Part shown: positions 51,803 through 60,274 of the stretch, in pieces | Position numbering within the stretch: the stretch's first letter is position 1 | Layout: each line of letters starts with the position of its first letter | Assembly: GCA_963791295.1 (NCBI GenBank) | Contig: CAWBRY010000004.1 | Coordinates: forward strand, 496,001 to 560,000 | DNA length: 64,000 nt | Direction: 5' to 3' | DNA from: CAWBRY01 sp963791295 | GTDB taxonomy: Bacteria; Bacteroidota; Bacteroidia; Chitinophagales; Chitinophagaceae | Notes under the pieces: model-generated | What the model saw: only the letters and a program-made list of their open reading frames with translations | Database searches by the model: none | What the model was told of the DNA's origin: nothing | Translations under genes and position numbers: made by a program

Positions 51803-52564
51803 ATGAAAAAGATCAGGTATCTGTTAATTCTTTTCGCCCTGCAGCTTGTAGTGTGCAGGGAAGTGATGGCTCAAAAACAATTCAAAGCACTGTTAGTGAC
51901 GACCACGAATGGATGGCATCATGAATCCTTACATTGGGGAGTGATCGCTATGAAAGAGCTGGCCACCCGAAATTTCTTCGACCTAGTTGTGTTTGAAGAT
52001 CCCAATAGTTTCAATGATAAATTCCTTGAACAATTCCAGGTAGTCATATTGCTGAATACCACGGGTGATATCTTCAACGCAGAGCAGCAGAAGGCATTTG
52101 AGAAATTCATACAATCCGGAAAGGGATTTGTCGGCATTCACAGCGCTTCCGATACCGAATATGATTGGGAATGGTATACTAAATTGGTCGGGCGTATGTT
52201 TCGCATTCATCCCGTAATCCAGACTGCGAAATTGCAGGTGTTGGATAATCAATTCCCGGGCTTGCAGGGATTTGCGGATGGGAAGTTGTGGACAGATGAA
52301 TGGTATGAATTTGGACCGCAGAATGTATCGGACCTAAGTTATATCCTGGCAGTCGATGAAACCACGTATAATGCGAAGGTACAATGGGGCGAAAAGAAGG
52401 GAGAAGGGATGGGAAAGCTACATCCGGTTTCCTGGTATCATAATTATGATGGAGGTCGTGCGTTTTATACGGCGCTGGGACATCTTCCGGCGATATATTC
52501 CGACAAAGCTTTCCTTGATCACTTGTATGCAGGAATTCTTTGGGCAGCGACAGGAAAGAAGTAA
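51803..52564 (+). CDS. ThuA-domain exported protein
   Basis: The 253-residue protein has a signal peptide (MKKIRYLLILFALQLVVC … MAQ) and a ThuA/trehalose-utilisation domain of the class I glutamine-amidotransferase-like fold: ALLVTTTNGWHHESLHWG, DFFDLVVFEDPNSF, GKGFVGIHSASDTEYDW and PVSWYHNYDGGRAFYTALGHLP. ThuA proteins take part in 3-keto-sugar pathways in rhizobia, which fits the GMC dehydrogenase nearby. A GC-rich hairpin without a T-run (52547–52574) spans the stop codon. Confidence 0.87.
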   Translation: MKKIRYLLILFALQLVVCREVMAQKQFKALLVTTTNGWHHESLHWGVIAMKELATRNFFDLVVFEDPNSFNDKFLEQFQVVILLNTTGDIFNAEQQKAFEKFIQSGKGFVGIHSASDTEYDWEWYTKLVGRMFRIHPVIQTAKLQVLDNQFPGLQGFADGKLWTDEWYEFGPQNVSDLSYILAVDETTYNAKVQWGEKKGEGMGKLHPVSWYHNYDGGRAFYTALGHLPAIYSDKAFLDHLYAGILWAATGKK

Positions 52565-52603
52565 GCCCTGTCGCCTAAATCCGATGAAGAACGACTTGAT
52601 CAA

Positions 52604-53596
52604 TCATTCTTTTAAGATCGTCTCAATGTCTACCAGTTCAGTCGGTGAAAATTCAAGATTCTTCAGGCTATTGAGGTTATCATTCAGTTGCTTCACCGAG
52701 CTCGCTCCAATCAATACCGAGGTAATGCGTTGGTCCTTCAATAGCCAGGCTAGAGCCATTTGCGCAAGAGATTGATTTCTCGTTCGGGCAATCGCATTCA
52801 ATTTCTTGATTTGCTCAATCTTTTCTTTCGTAATTTCTTTTTTCTGCAAAAATCCATGGGATTTCGCGGCCCTTGAATCCTTAGGTATGCCGGTCAGGTA
52901 TTTATCAGTCAACATTCCCTGGGCCAATGGAGAGTAAGGAATACATCCGACGCCGGTTTCTTCCAAAACATTCAATAGCCCATCCTCCACCCAGCGAACA
53001 AACATGGAATATTTCGGCTGATGGATCAGGCAGGGAGTTCCTAATTGCTTCAATATGGCGATGGCTTTTTTCGCCTGGTCAGCATCATAGTTGGATATTC
53101 CCGCATACAGAGCTTTGCCACTCCGGACGGCCATATCAAGAGCGCTCATCGTTTCTTCAACAGGCGTATTTGGATCGGGGCGATGAGAATAGAAAATATC
53201 TACATAATCCAGTTTCATCCGCTTTAAACTCTGGTCCAGGCTGGATAACAAATATTTCCTGGATCCCCATTCGCCATAGGGACCGGCCCACATTAAAAAG
53301 CCGGCCTTTGAAGATATAATCAATTCATCCCTAAGGTTACCGGAAAAATTTTTCTTCAGGATCTTTCCAAAATTTTCTTCAGCTGTTCCTGGCTCCGGAC
53401 CATAATTATTAGCGAGATCAAAATGAGTCACGCCCCTATCGAATGCCCTGCGAAGGATGTCCTGGCCGTTCTTGAAATTATCGACAGAACCGAAGTTGTG
53501 CCAAAGGCCCAAAGAAATGGCAGGCAATAATATTCCGCTTTTACCGCAGCGATTATATTTCATCTTTTCATACCGTGATGCAGATGGTTTGTACAT
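52604..53596 (-). CDS. Aldo/keto reductase (YghZ/Mgr-like)
   Basis: The ATG at 53596 gives 330 residues; a TTG at 53617 is less likely. AKR features are HFDLANNYGPEPGTAEENFGKIL (Asp and Tyr of the active site), the Lys in ELIISSKAGF, DIFYSHRPDPNTPVEETM (His), and the NADPH-binding C-terminal section SVLIGASSVKQLNDNL. It resembles L-glyceraldehyde-3-phosphate reductase (YghZ). It would reduce aldehydes or keto-sugars in the cytoplasm. It is convergent with ThuA and divergent from the AraC-type regulator. Confidence 0.88.
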   Translation of the reverse strand: MYKPSASRYEKMKYNRCGKSGILLPAISLGLWHNFGSVDNFKNGQDILRRAFDRGVTHFDLANNYGPEPGTAEENFGKILKKNFSGNLRDELIISSKAGFLMWAGPYGEWGSRKYLLSSLDQSLKRMKLDYVDIFYSHRPDPNTPVEETMSALDMAVRSGKALYAGISNYDADQAKKAIAILKQLGTPCLIHQPKYSMFVRWVEDGLLNVLEETGVGCIPYSPLAQGMLTDKYLTGIPKDSRAAKSHGFLQKKEITKEKIEQIKKLNAIARTRNQSLAQMALAWLLKDQRITSVLIGASSVKQLNDNLNSLKNLEFSPTELVDIETILKE

Positions 53597-53679
53597 GTTG
53601 TTAGTATGTTTATCCAAAAATTACTTTTTTCTTTTAGTTTTGGGATACAATTTATCAAGATACTATTAAAATCAGAACC

Positions 53680-54558
53680 GTGAGAGATAAGATTTTGCGC
53701 GAAATAACTACCCTGACCCAAAACGATTGTTTTACCATTATCACCAGGATAAAATCGGAGTTTGATTTCCCCTTACACTATCATGAAGAGTTAGAATTGA
53801 ATTTTATCATGAATGGGAAGGGGGCCCGGAGAGTGATCGGAGATCATATTGGAACGATTGATGATCTGGAACTGGTCTTGGTTGGCTCCAACCTGCCGCA
53901 TGTCTGGCAGACCTATAAAAGCACGAGCAAGGAGATCAAAGAGATCACCATTCAATTTCATAAAGATCTTTTTGACGAAAAATTTCTTCGCAGAAACCAG
54001 CTAAGCTTCATTCGCAATATGCTGGAAAAATCTTCGCGCGGAATCCTGTTTTCCAAACAAACCATCCAGCAGATCACGCCCCGCCTAATGCTGCTCAATC
54101 AAAAGCAGGGATTTGATTCTGTTATGGAGTTGATTTCCATTCTGCACGACCTGTCGATTTCCCGCAACATGCAAATTCTTTCGGATGCAACGTTCAATAA
54201 TATTGAACTTTCATCCAACAGCCGCCGCATCGAAAAGGCTTTTGAATACATGAACCAAAACTTTGATAAATCTACGACGTTGAAGGAAGTGGCACGCCTG
54301 GTAAACATGACCGATGTTTCATTCAGCCGCTTCTTTAAGAAGAGAACTGGAATTACTTTCATCGAGAGCCTTATTGAAATGCGATTGGGCCATGCCTCAA
54401 GAATGCTGATCGATACAACCCAATCGGTCTCCGAAGTGGCTTACAAATGTGGGTTTAATAACATATCCAATTTCAATCGCATTTTCAAGAAGAAGAAAGG
54501 TTGTACTCCGAAAGAATTTCGTGAGAACTACAGTTATGGTAACCGGGTATTTATTTGA
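53680..54558 (+). CDS. AraC-family transcriptional regulator
   Basis: The 292-residue protein starts with GTG, the first possible start after an in-frame gap. It has an N-terminal cupin sensor (about 20–110, HYHEELELNFIMNGKGARRVIGD) and a C-terminal pair of helix-turn-helix motifs with STTLKEVARLVNMTDVSFSRFFKKRTG and QSVSEVAYKCGFNNISNFNRIFKKKKGCTPKEFR, typical of AraC/XylS. It is divergent from the aldo/keto reductase gene, which is its most likely target. The N-domain suggests a sugar or small organic ligand. Confidence 0.9.
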   Translation: MRDKILREITTLTQNDCFTIITRIKSEFDFPLHYHEELELNFIMNGKGARRVIGDHIGTIDDLELVLVGSNLPHVWQTYKSTSKEIKEITIQFHKDLFDEKFLRRNQLSFIRNMLEKSSRGILFSKQTIQQITPRLMLLNQKQGFDSVMELISILHDLSISRNMQILSDATFNNIELSSNSRRIEKAFEYMNQNFDKSTTLKEVARLVNMTDVSFSRFFKKRTGITFIESLIEMRLGHASRMLIDTTQSVSEVAYKCGFNNISNFNRIFKKKKGCTPKEFRENYSYGNRVFI

Positions 54559-54565
54559 AACCTTT

Positions 54566-56620
54566 TTATTGACTAAGCAATCTACCAATCACTGCTGCAA
54601 CTTTTTCGGCATTAGGAAGCATAGCGTCCTCAAGGACAATATTCATAGGAACGGCAGGCAGGTTCAACGCTCCCAGCACTTCTACAGGTGCATCCAGTGA
54701 CTGAAAACAATTTTTAGATATCCTTCCCGCAAGCGCCTCAGCAAACGAATTAAGTTGTTGCTCCTCGGTAAGCACCAGGCATTTGCCATGTAACTTCACC
54801 CGGTCAAAGATTAATTCTTCATCCAGTGGCATCAGGCTTCGCAGGTCAACCACCTCCACTTGTTTATTGAATTTTTTGGCGGCAGCCTTTGCCCAATATA
54901 CTCCCATGCCATAGGTAATGATCACACAGCTTTCGCCGTTGTCAATAAATATTTGATCTGCCTTCAATACAATTTCTCCCTTTCCCAGTGGAACTATATA
55001 GTCTTTAGAAGGTTCTGCCCTCTTTGCATCCTCGGTGCCGGGCACTTTACTCCAGTACACTCCTTTATGTTCCAGCATGATCACAGGGTTGGGATCATAA
55101 TAAGCCGCTTTCATCAATCCCTTCATATCGGCGGCGTTGGATGGATAAGCAATCTTGATGCCTTTGATTGAAAGCATAGCCGTTTCTACACACGCACTGT
55201 GATACGGTCCGCCTCCGCCATAAGCACCCACCGGCACACGGATTACAATTGGTAATGGAAATTTACCGCAGCTCAGGTAACAACTCTTTGAAACTTCGGT
55301 TACGAGTTGATTGAACCCAGGATACACATAATCACCAAACTGAACTTCAACAATGGGTCTAAGACCTACGGCACACATGCCAACGGTGGAGCCAATGATA
55401 TATGCCTCCTGTATCGCCGTGTTAAACACCCGATCGTCACCAAACTGTTGTGCAAGCGTGGCAGTCTCGCGGAATACTCCACCCAGCCTCTTCCCTACAT
55501 CCTGACCATATAATAATGCTTCGTGATGATCTTCCATTATTTCGCGGATAGCATACAATGCAGCATCCACCATATTAACTTTTTGAGCACCGGCAGGATT
55601 CCTGTCTCCTTTCTCCTCAGTTACGGAAGTAGGCGCAAAAACATGCTCCTCGATCATCGATGCCAATGGTTCCGGTGCTGCTTTAGCTTTGTCGAACTCT
55701 GCAGCGATCAACTGTATGGATTCGGTTTCAATTTGTTCAATTACCGTTGCCTCAACTCCTCTTTCTAATAACTTCTTCCTCAATTTTGGAGTGGGATCAT
55801 GCATGAGATGTTTCTCCCAATCCTCTTGCGTTCTATAAAATTCTTTTCTTACACCGCTGGTATGGTGACTTAATAATGGGACCTGCGCATGCACCAGGTA
55901 AGGTCTTCTTTCGCGGCGCACATAGTCGCATACTTCTTTCATCACTGAATAAGATGCCTCGAAATCACTCCCATCCACCTGTATGCGATGCATGCCTTTA
56001 AATCCGGCAGCAAACTCAAATGCATTCATCGCCCTGGCTTCTTCGGCAGTGACGCTGATGCCCCAATGATTGTCCTGCACCAGGTAAATAATTGGCAACT
56101 GTTTTAACACTGCAAATTGGAACGCCTCGCTCACCTCTCCTTCTGTGATGCTGGCATCTCCCAAAGAGCAAACAACAATAGGCGCAGTTGTTTCTTCTTT
56201 GCTCATCTTAGTGTGTTCCAGGTACTTTATACCCTGAGCGATACCGGTAGTTGGAATAGCCTGCATGCCGGTGGCGCTGCTTTGATGTATCATCGTTGGC
56301 TTACCAGGCCCATAAAAGCTCGGATGTGAATAGTATTCGCGACCGCCTGTGAATGGGTCTTCTTTTTTTGCCAGCAACTGCAGCATTAATTCATAGGGTG
56401 AAAATTCCAATCCCAATAAAATGCTCTCGTCACGATAATAAGGACTGATGAAATCTTGTGGTTGCAATTGGAAGGCGGTGGCTAACTGAATTGCCTCATG
56501 GCCTCTGGATGTAGAATGGACATACTTGCAAATGCCCCGATTGGCTTCATAGGTTTCGGCCATTACTTTGGCCTGGCTCATAAGACGATAGGCCTTGAGC
56601 AATATATTTATATCAATCAT
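54566..56620 (-). CDS. Fused alpha–beta 2-oxoacid dehydrogenase E1 (branched-chain type)
   Basis: The 684-residue protein joins E1 alpha (about 1–330, with the TPP motif GDASITEGEVSEAFQFAVLKQLP…QDN) and E1 beta (about 345–684, with YGQDVGKRLGGVFRETATL, PYHSACVETAMLSIKGIKIAYPSN and a C-terminal transketolase domain). It decarboxylates 2-oxoacids with TPP and acetylates the lipoyl E2; the E2/E3 genes are not in this window. Fused E1 is common in Bacteroidota. A TAATTTTG −7 box sits 22 nt upstream (56642–56649). Confidence 0.92.
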   Translation of the reverse strand: MIDINILLKAYRLMSQAKVMAETYEANRGICKYVHSTSRGHEAIQLATAFQLQPQDFISPYYRDESILLGLEFSPYELMLQLLAKKEDPFTGGREYYSHPSFYGPGKPTMIHQSSATGMQAIPTTGIAQGIKYLEHTKMSKEETTAPIVVCSLGDASITEGEVSEAFQFAVLKQLPIIYLVQDNHWGISVTAEEARAMNAFEFAAGFKGMHRIQVDGSDFEASYSVMKEVCDYVRRERRPYLVHAQVPLLSHHTSGVRKEFYRTQEDWEKHLMHDPTPKLRKKLLERGVEATVIEQIETESIQLIAAEFDKAKAAPEPLASMIEEHVFAPTSVTEEKGDRNPAGAQKVNMVDAALYAIREIMEDHHEALLYGQDVGKRLGGVFRETATLAQQFGDDRVFNTAIQEAYIIGSTVGMCAVGLRPIVEVQFGDYVYPGFNQLVTEVSKSCYLSCGKFPLPIVIRVPVGAYGGGGPYHSACVETAMLSIKGIKIAYPSNAADMKGLMKAAYYDPNPVIMLEHKGVYWSKVPGTEDAKRAEPSKDYIVPLGKGEIVLKADQIFIDNGESCVIITYGMGVYWAKAAAKKFNKQVEVVDLRSLMPLDEELIFDRVKLHGKCLVLTEEQQLNSFAEALAGRISKNCFQSLDAPVEVLGALNLPAVPMNIVLEDAMLPNAEKVAAVIGRLLSQ

Positions 56621-56641
56621 TTAGGCTGGGCAAGTTGGGAG

Positions 56642-56649
56642 CAAAATTA
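56642..56649 (-). promoter_or_regulatory. Bacteroidota −7 promoter box before the E1 gene
   Basis: On the minus strand TAATTTTG matches TAnnTTTG exactly and is 22 nt from the ATG at 56620. No clear −33 TTG box was found at the preferred spacing. Confidence 0.4.
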
Positions 56650-56773
56650 AGTCAACATGGGGAATGCGGCCTTGTTTATATAGCTGATGAAATTCATTGC
56701 AGCATAATTACAATGACGAAACAAAGCGTGATGAAAAAACGCGAAGATTTGTCCAAAGAAAATGGTCGGGGGA

Positions 56774-57385
56774 TTATTTGACCTCCATAGTAAACATGCT
56801 ATCGTCCTCAATAAATGCTTCCAGTTCATCGCCCACCACCACTTCACCAACGCCCTCAGGTGTTCCGGTAAAGATCACATCGCCGATATTGACGGAAAAG
56901 AAATTGGAGATATAGGCAACGATCTTGTCGAAGTTGTGGATCATTAGCGATGAATTGCTCTGTTGGACCAGCTCCTTATTCTTGTACAGGCAGAAGTTGA
57001 TGTCCTTCTTATTCTTAATGCCTGGCAGCGGCAGCCATTTACCTATCACAGCGGAATTGTCCCAGGCTTTTGCCTTTTCCCAGGGTAATCCCTTGGATTT
57101 CAGTTCATCCTGGATATCCCGGGCGGTAAAGTCGATGCCCGCAGTTACTGCATCATAATACTTAGAGGCGAACTTATCCTGGATGTATTTTCCATTTTTG
57201 CATATGCGCAAGACTAACTCGCATTCATAATGTAATTCGTTGGTGAACTCGGGATAGTAGAATGGCGTATGTGGTTGTAACATAGCGCTTTTGGGCTTCA
57301 TAAAGATCACCGGTTCATCAGGAATCTCATTATCCAATTCGGCGGCATGCGCTGCATAATTGCGACCAACACAAAAAATTTTCAT
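56774..57385 (-). CDS. Fumarylacetoacetate hydrolase family protein
   Basis: The 203-residue protein is of the compact FAH class: MKIFCVGRNYAAHAAELDNE, PVIFMKPKSAML, HYECELVLRICKNGK, DFTARDIQDELKSKGLPWEKAK and the metal-site ending DVIFTGTPEGVGEVVVGD. Such enzymes act as oxaloacetate decarboxylase, acylpyruvase or 2-keto-4-pentenoate hydratase; the substrate cannot be fixed. It lies between the E1 gene and pth without clear operon structure. Confidence 0.9.
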   Translation of the reverse strand: MKIFCVGRNYAAHAAELDNEIPDEPVIFMKPKSAMLQPHTPFYYPEFTNELHYECELVLRICKNGKYIQDKFASKYYDAVTAGIDFTARDIQDELKSKGLPWEKAKAWDNSAVIGKWLPLPGIKNKKDINFCLYKNKELVQQSNSSLMIHNFDKIVAYISNFFSVNIGDVIFTGTPEGVGEVVVGDELEAFIEDDSMFTMEVK

Positions 57386-57524
57386 AATCGGCGAGTGTTT
57401 TTAATAAATACACCGGATACAATGCGCTAAGGCTGTTTATCCCATATATTCAGGTGCTCATTATGTCTATTGGATTCTTATCCCAAAAAATTGCGGGATG
57501 GGTTAGAGGCACTAAAATAAGTAA

Positions 57525-58112
57525 TCAATCTGATTTATCATACGAAAACTCCTGATTATTTATCTGGTTCATTGTCAAAGCAATACCTTGAGTTGCAATG
57601 GATTCAATCACTTCTACGGCCTTTTCAATTTTAAGTCTTACCAGGGGTTCTTCTTCTTTTCTCCACTTGCCAAGGACATAATCACTTTGGTAGCCGCGGG
57701 GATAATTGTTTCCTATTCCAAATCGAAGTCTTGCATAATCCCGGGAACCGAGAGACTCCTCGACACTTTTGAGGCCATTATGCCCGGCATGGCTCCCTCC
57801 CGGCCGAAGCCGAAGCTTGTTCAAAGGAAGAGCAACATCATCCAGGATCACCAGCACATTTTCCAATGGGACTTTCTCTTTGTCCATCCAGTATTTCACG
57901 GCCTTTCCGCTTAGGTTCATGAAAGTAGTGGGGCAAATGCAAACAAATATTTTTCCCTTCCATTTTATTTCGGACGCATAAGCCAGACGATCATTTTTAA
58001 ATTGGCCTTCGTGTCGACGTACAAATGCATTCACGACATCAAACCCAATATTATGTCGTGTATGTGCATACTCGGTACCGTCGTTTCCCAAGCCAACAAT
58101 CAGAAATTTCAT
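57525..58112 (-). CDS. pth: Peptidyl-tRNA hydrolase
   Basis: The 195-residue protein has all Pth motifs: LIVGLGNDGTEYAHTRHNIGFDVV with the catalytic His20, FVCICPTTFMNLSGKAV, VILDDVALPLNKLRLRPGGSHAGHNGLKSVEESLG with the active-site Asp/His and Asn, and YARLRFGIG. It frees peptides from tRNA after aborted translation. It follows rplY, as in many bacteria, but the L25 terminator at 58148–58175 lies between, so read-through or an own promoter is needed. Confidence 0.95.
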   Translation of the reverse strand: MKFLIVGLGNDGTEYAHTRHNIGFDVVNAFVRRHEGQFKNDRLAYASEIKWKGKIFVCICPTTFMNLSGKAVKYWMDKEKVPLENVLVILDDVALPLNKLRLRPGGSHAGHNGLKSVEESLGSRDYARLRFGIGNNYPRGYQSDYVLGKWRKEEEPLVRLKIEKAVEVIESIATQGIALTMNQINNQEFSYDKSD

Positions 58113-58147
58113 TTGTCAAAAATAATGGTTCGTCCTATCCATAAAAT

Positions 58148-58175
58148 GAAAAAAACCCATATCGGGGATACGGGT
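58148..58175 (-). terminator. Rho-independent terminator after rplY
   Basis: On the minus strand an 8-bp stem (ACCCGTAT with ATATGGGT, one G·T pair) with a 5-nt loop is followed by seven T. It lies 20 nt past the rplY stop codon. Confidence 0.75.
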
Positions 58176-58195
58176 CTTATATAATAATAGCGCGT

Positions 58196-58867
58196 TTATT
58201 TCTTTTCCTTCTTTCCGCCTGCAGGTGCAGGGGCAGCAGCGGCGGGAGCACCAGCAGTAGCGCCGGCTGCAGCGGGAGCAGCGGCGGCAGTGGCATCGGC
58301 AGCGACAGCCTCTTCCTGTTTCAATTGTCTGGTCAATGCTACAGAAGCGACGGGTATACGTGGTGAGTTCAGTATCTCATAATGTTCCACCTTTACGTCT
58401 TCCACGCGGATATTGCCATTCAATTCCAGGTCATCGACATTGACTTCAATTTGTTCCTTGAGGTATTTGGGATAGGTTTTTACTTTTAGTGATTTCATCT
58501 TAATAGTCAGCTTACCCCCATCCTTAACACCTTTGGAAGTTCCGGTAAAATGCAATGGAATGGTGGCTATCACTTTTTTGTCTTCCACCAGTTCCAACAT
58601 ATCTACGTGGATCAATGAATCATCCACTTTATCAAATTGCAGATCTTTCAATATGCATTGATAACTTTTGCCTTCCAGTTTTATTTCTGCCTGCTGGAAA
58701 TGTGGTGTATAAATAAGTGTTTTGAAAGCCGCAACAGGAGCTTTGAAATTGATCTCCTCTGCACCCCCATAAATTACACCGGGCACGAGTTCCTGAGAGC
58801 GAAGCTGGCGGGTGGCTGCTTTGCCAAATTCGGTCCTCAGTTGTCCTTCGATTGTAATTGTTTTCAT
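58196..58867 (-). CDS. rplY: 50S ribosomal protein L25/Ctc with Ala-rich tail
   Basis: The 223-residue protein has the L25 N-terminal 5S rRNA-binding domain (TIEGQLRTEFGKAATRQLRSQELVPGVIYGG, LIHVDMLEL) and the TL5/Ctc beta C-terminal domain (TSKGVKDGGKLTIKMKSLKVKTYPKYLKEQIEVNVDDLELNG). An unusual ~40-residue Ala/Pro/Gly low-complexity tail ends in GGKKEKK. It is co-directional with prs (36-nt gap) in the conserved prs–rplY–pth arrangement. Confidence 0.95.
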   Translation of the reverse strand: MKTITIEGQLRTEFGKAATRQLRSQELVPGVIYGGAEEINFKAPVAAFKTLIYTPHFQQAEIKLEGKSYQCILKDLQFDKVDDSLIHVDMLELVEDKKVIATIPLHFTGTSKGVKDGGKLTIKMKSLKVKTYPKYLKEQIEVNVDDLELNGNIRVEDVKVEHYEILNSPRIPVASVALTRQLKQEEAVAADATAAAAPAAAGATAGAPAAAAPAPAGGKKEKK

Positions 58868-58903
58868 TTTGTTTTATATTTTTTTGCTTTTTTACTAAGG
58901 CTG

Positions 58904-59851
58904 CTATTTGTCTCTTTGCTGAGAATGAATAAAGAGACTGGTGATGCTCTTATTTTCAAATGCGTTGCGCATCGCTACTGCAAAAAGCTCGGCGACTGAG
59001 ATCACTCTAATTTTCGGACTCTCCTTTTTCATCGGTATCGTATCACATACGATGAGTTCCTCCAACACACTGTTTTCGATATTTTCATATGCCTTGCCGC
59101 TGAGCACCGGGTGAGTGATCAAAGCCCTTACTGTGCGGGCACCTTTTTCTTTTAAAAGAGATGCGCTTTTTGCAAGAGTTCCTCCGGTATCACAGATGTC
59201 GTCGATGATGACAATATCTTTTCCCTGCACATCTCCTATCACTACCATGCTGGCAATTTCATTTGCCCTCTTGCGATGTTTGTCGCAGATCACCATTTCC
59301 GCATTGAAATAGTTGGCGATCTCCCTGATGCGGTTGGTTGCTCCCACATCGGGGGCCGCAAAGGTAAGATTTTCCAGCTTCAGATTTGCGATATAAGGGA
59401 TAAAAACGGCATGGCTATCGAGGTGATCAACAGGAATGTCAAAGTAGCCCTGGATCTGGGGTGCGTGAAGGTCCATGGTAACGATTCGGTCGGCACCGGC
59501 AGCAACTAACATATTGGCTACCAGTTTACTGCCTATCGCTACCCGGGGACTGTCCTTACGATCCTGCCGGGCATAACCATAATAAGGGATAACTGCAATT
59601 ACTTTGTCTGCGGAGGCTCTTCTGACGGCATCGATCATGAGCAGGAGCTCCATTAAGTTTTCTGCCGGTGCAAAAGTGCTTTGCACCAAAAAAACATAAT
59701 CACCCCGGACGCTTTCCAGGAAAATCGGAGAAATTTCACCGTCGCTAAAACGTTGGATATTAACTCTTCCAAGGTTGGTACGGAATCGTTTACAAATTTG
59801 TTCGGCCAACAGCTGTGAACCTGTTCCTGCAAATATTTTGGCTGATTGCAT
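58904..59851 (-). CDS. prs: Ribose-phosphate pyrophosphokinase
   Basis: The ATG at 59851 gives 315 residues, exactly the usual length; an ATG 24 nt upstream would add an atypical leader. Motifs include FAGTGSQLLAEQICKRF, RVNIQRFSDGEISPIFLESVRG, MDLHAPQIQGYFDIPVDHL, catalytic flap KHRKRANE and the PRPP-binding loop DIVIIDDICDTGGTL. It makes PRPP from ribose 5-phosphate and ATP for nucleotide, His and Trp synthesis. It heads the prs–rplY transcript. Confidence 0.97.
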   Translation of the reverse strand: MQSAKIFAGTGSQLLAEQICKRFRTNLGRVNIQRFSDGEISPIFLESVRGDYVFLVQSTFAPAENLMELLLMIDAVRRASADKVIAVIPYYGYARQDRKDSPRVAIGSKLVANMLVAAGADRIVTMDLHAPQIQGYFDIPVDHLDSHAVFIPYIANLKLENLTFAAPDVGATNRIREIANYFNAEMVICDKHRKRANEIASMVVIGDVQGKDIVIIDDICDTGGTLAKSASLLKEKGARTVRALITHPVLSGKAYENIENSVLEELIVCDTIPMKKESPKIRVISVAELFAVAMRNAFENKSITSLFIHSQQRDK

Positions 59852-59946
59852 GGCTGAAATATGCTCCAAAAGCATTTCTTTTTGGGCCGTGAAGATACTG
59901 ATTCAGCTATCTCGGACGCAAAAAAAATTCAGCTGGTCAGCATGTC

Positions 59947-60168
59947 TTATCTGATAACTACGGCTGTAGTAACGCCTGTCGAAGTAGCCTGTTTTTCAAC
60001 TGGTGCTTTCTCCTTCTTTGCAAGTTTCATAGTTGTGCTGCTGCTATTGCAACTATAGAAGAGCGATGAGCAGATAAAGATGGAAAACAATAAGGCGACA
60101 ATGTAAACACTAGCGAAGAAAAGTACGGGATGCATAGCACCCATAGTGGTAAAACTCTTAGTTTTCAT
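59947..60168 (-). CDS. Small single-pass membrane protein, unknown
   Basis: The 73-residue ORF has one strong hydrophobic helix (about 14–40, PVLFFASVYIVALLFSIFICSS), a following Cys, and a Lys/Thr-rich tail (KLAKKEKAPVEKQATSTG). The start codon is ATG and the frame is clean. No family is recognised. It is co-directional with prs, about 95 nt upstream of it. Confidence 0.55.
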   Translation of the reverse strand: MKTKSFTTMGAMHPVLFFASVYIVALLFSIFICSSLFYSCNSSSTTMKLAKKEKAPVEKQATSTGVTTAVVIR

Positions 60169-60274
60169 ACGTACGAGATTTTTTTAAGTTTTCAAAAAGG
60201 GCGGAAATTCAATACGTGGACGTTTGCACTAAAGTGGTATTGTCAGGGATAAAAGTATTAGCTAATTTGTTAAA

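Noticed and set aside
52547..52574. Hairpin over the ThuA stop codon as a terminator
   Set aside because: The 8-bp stem is good, but there is no T-run after it on either strand.
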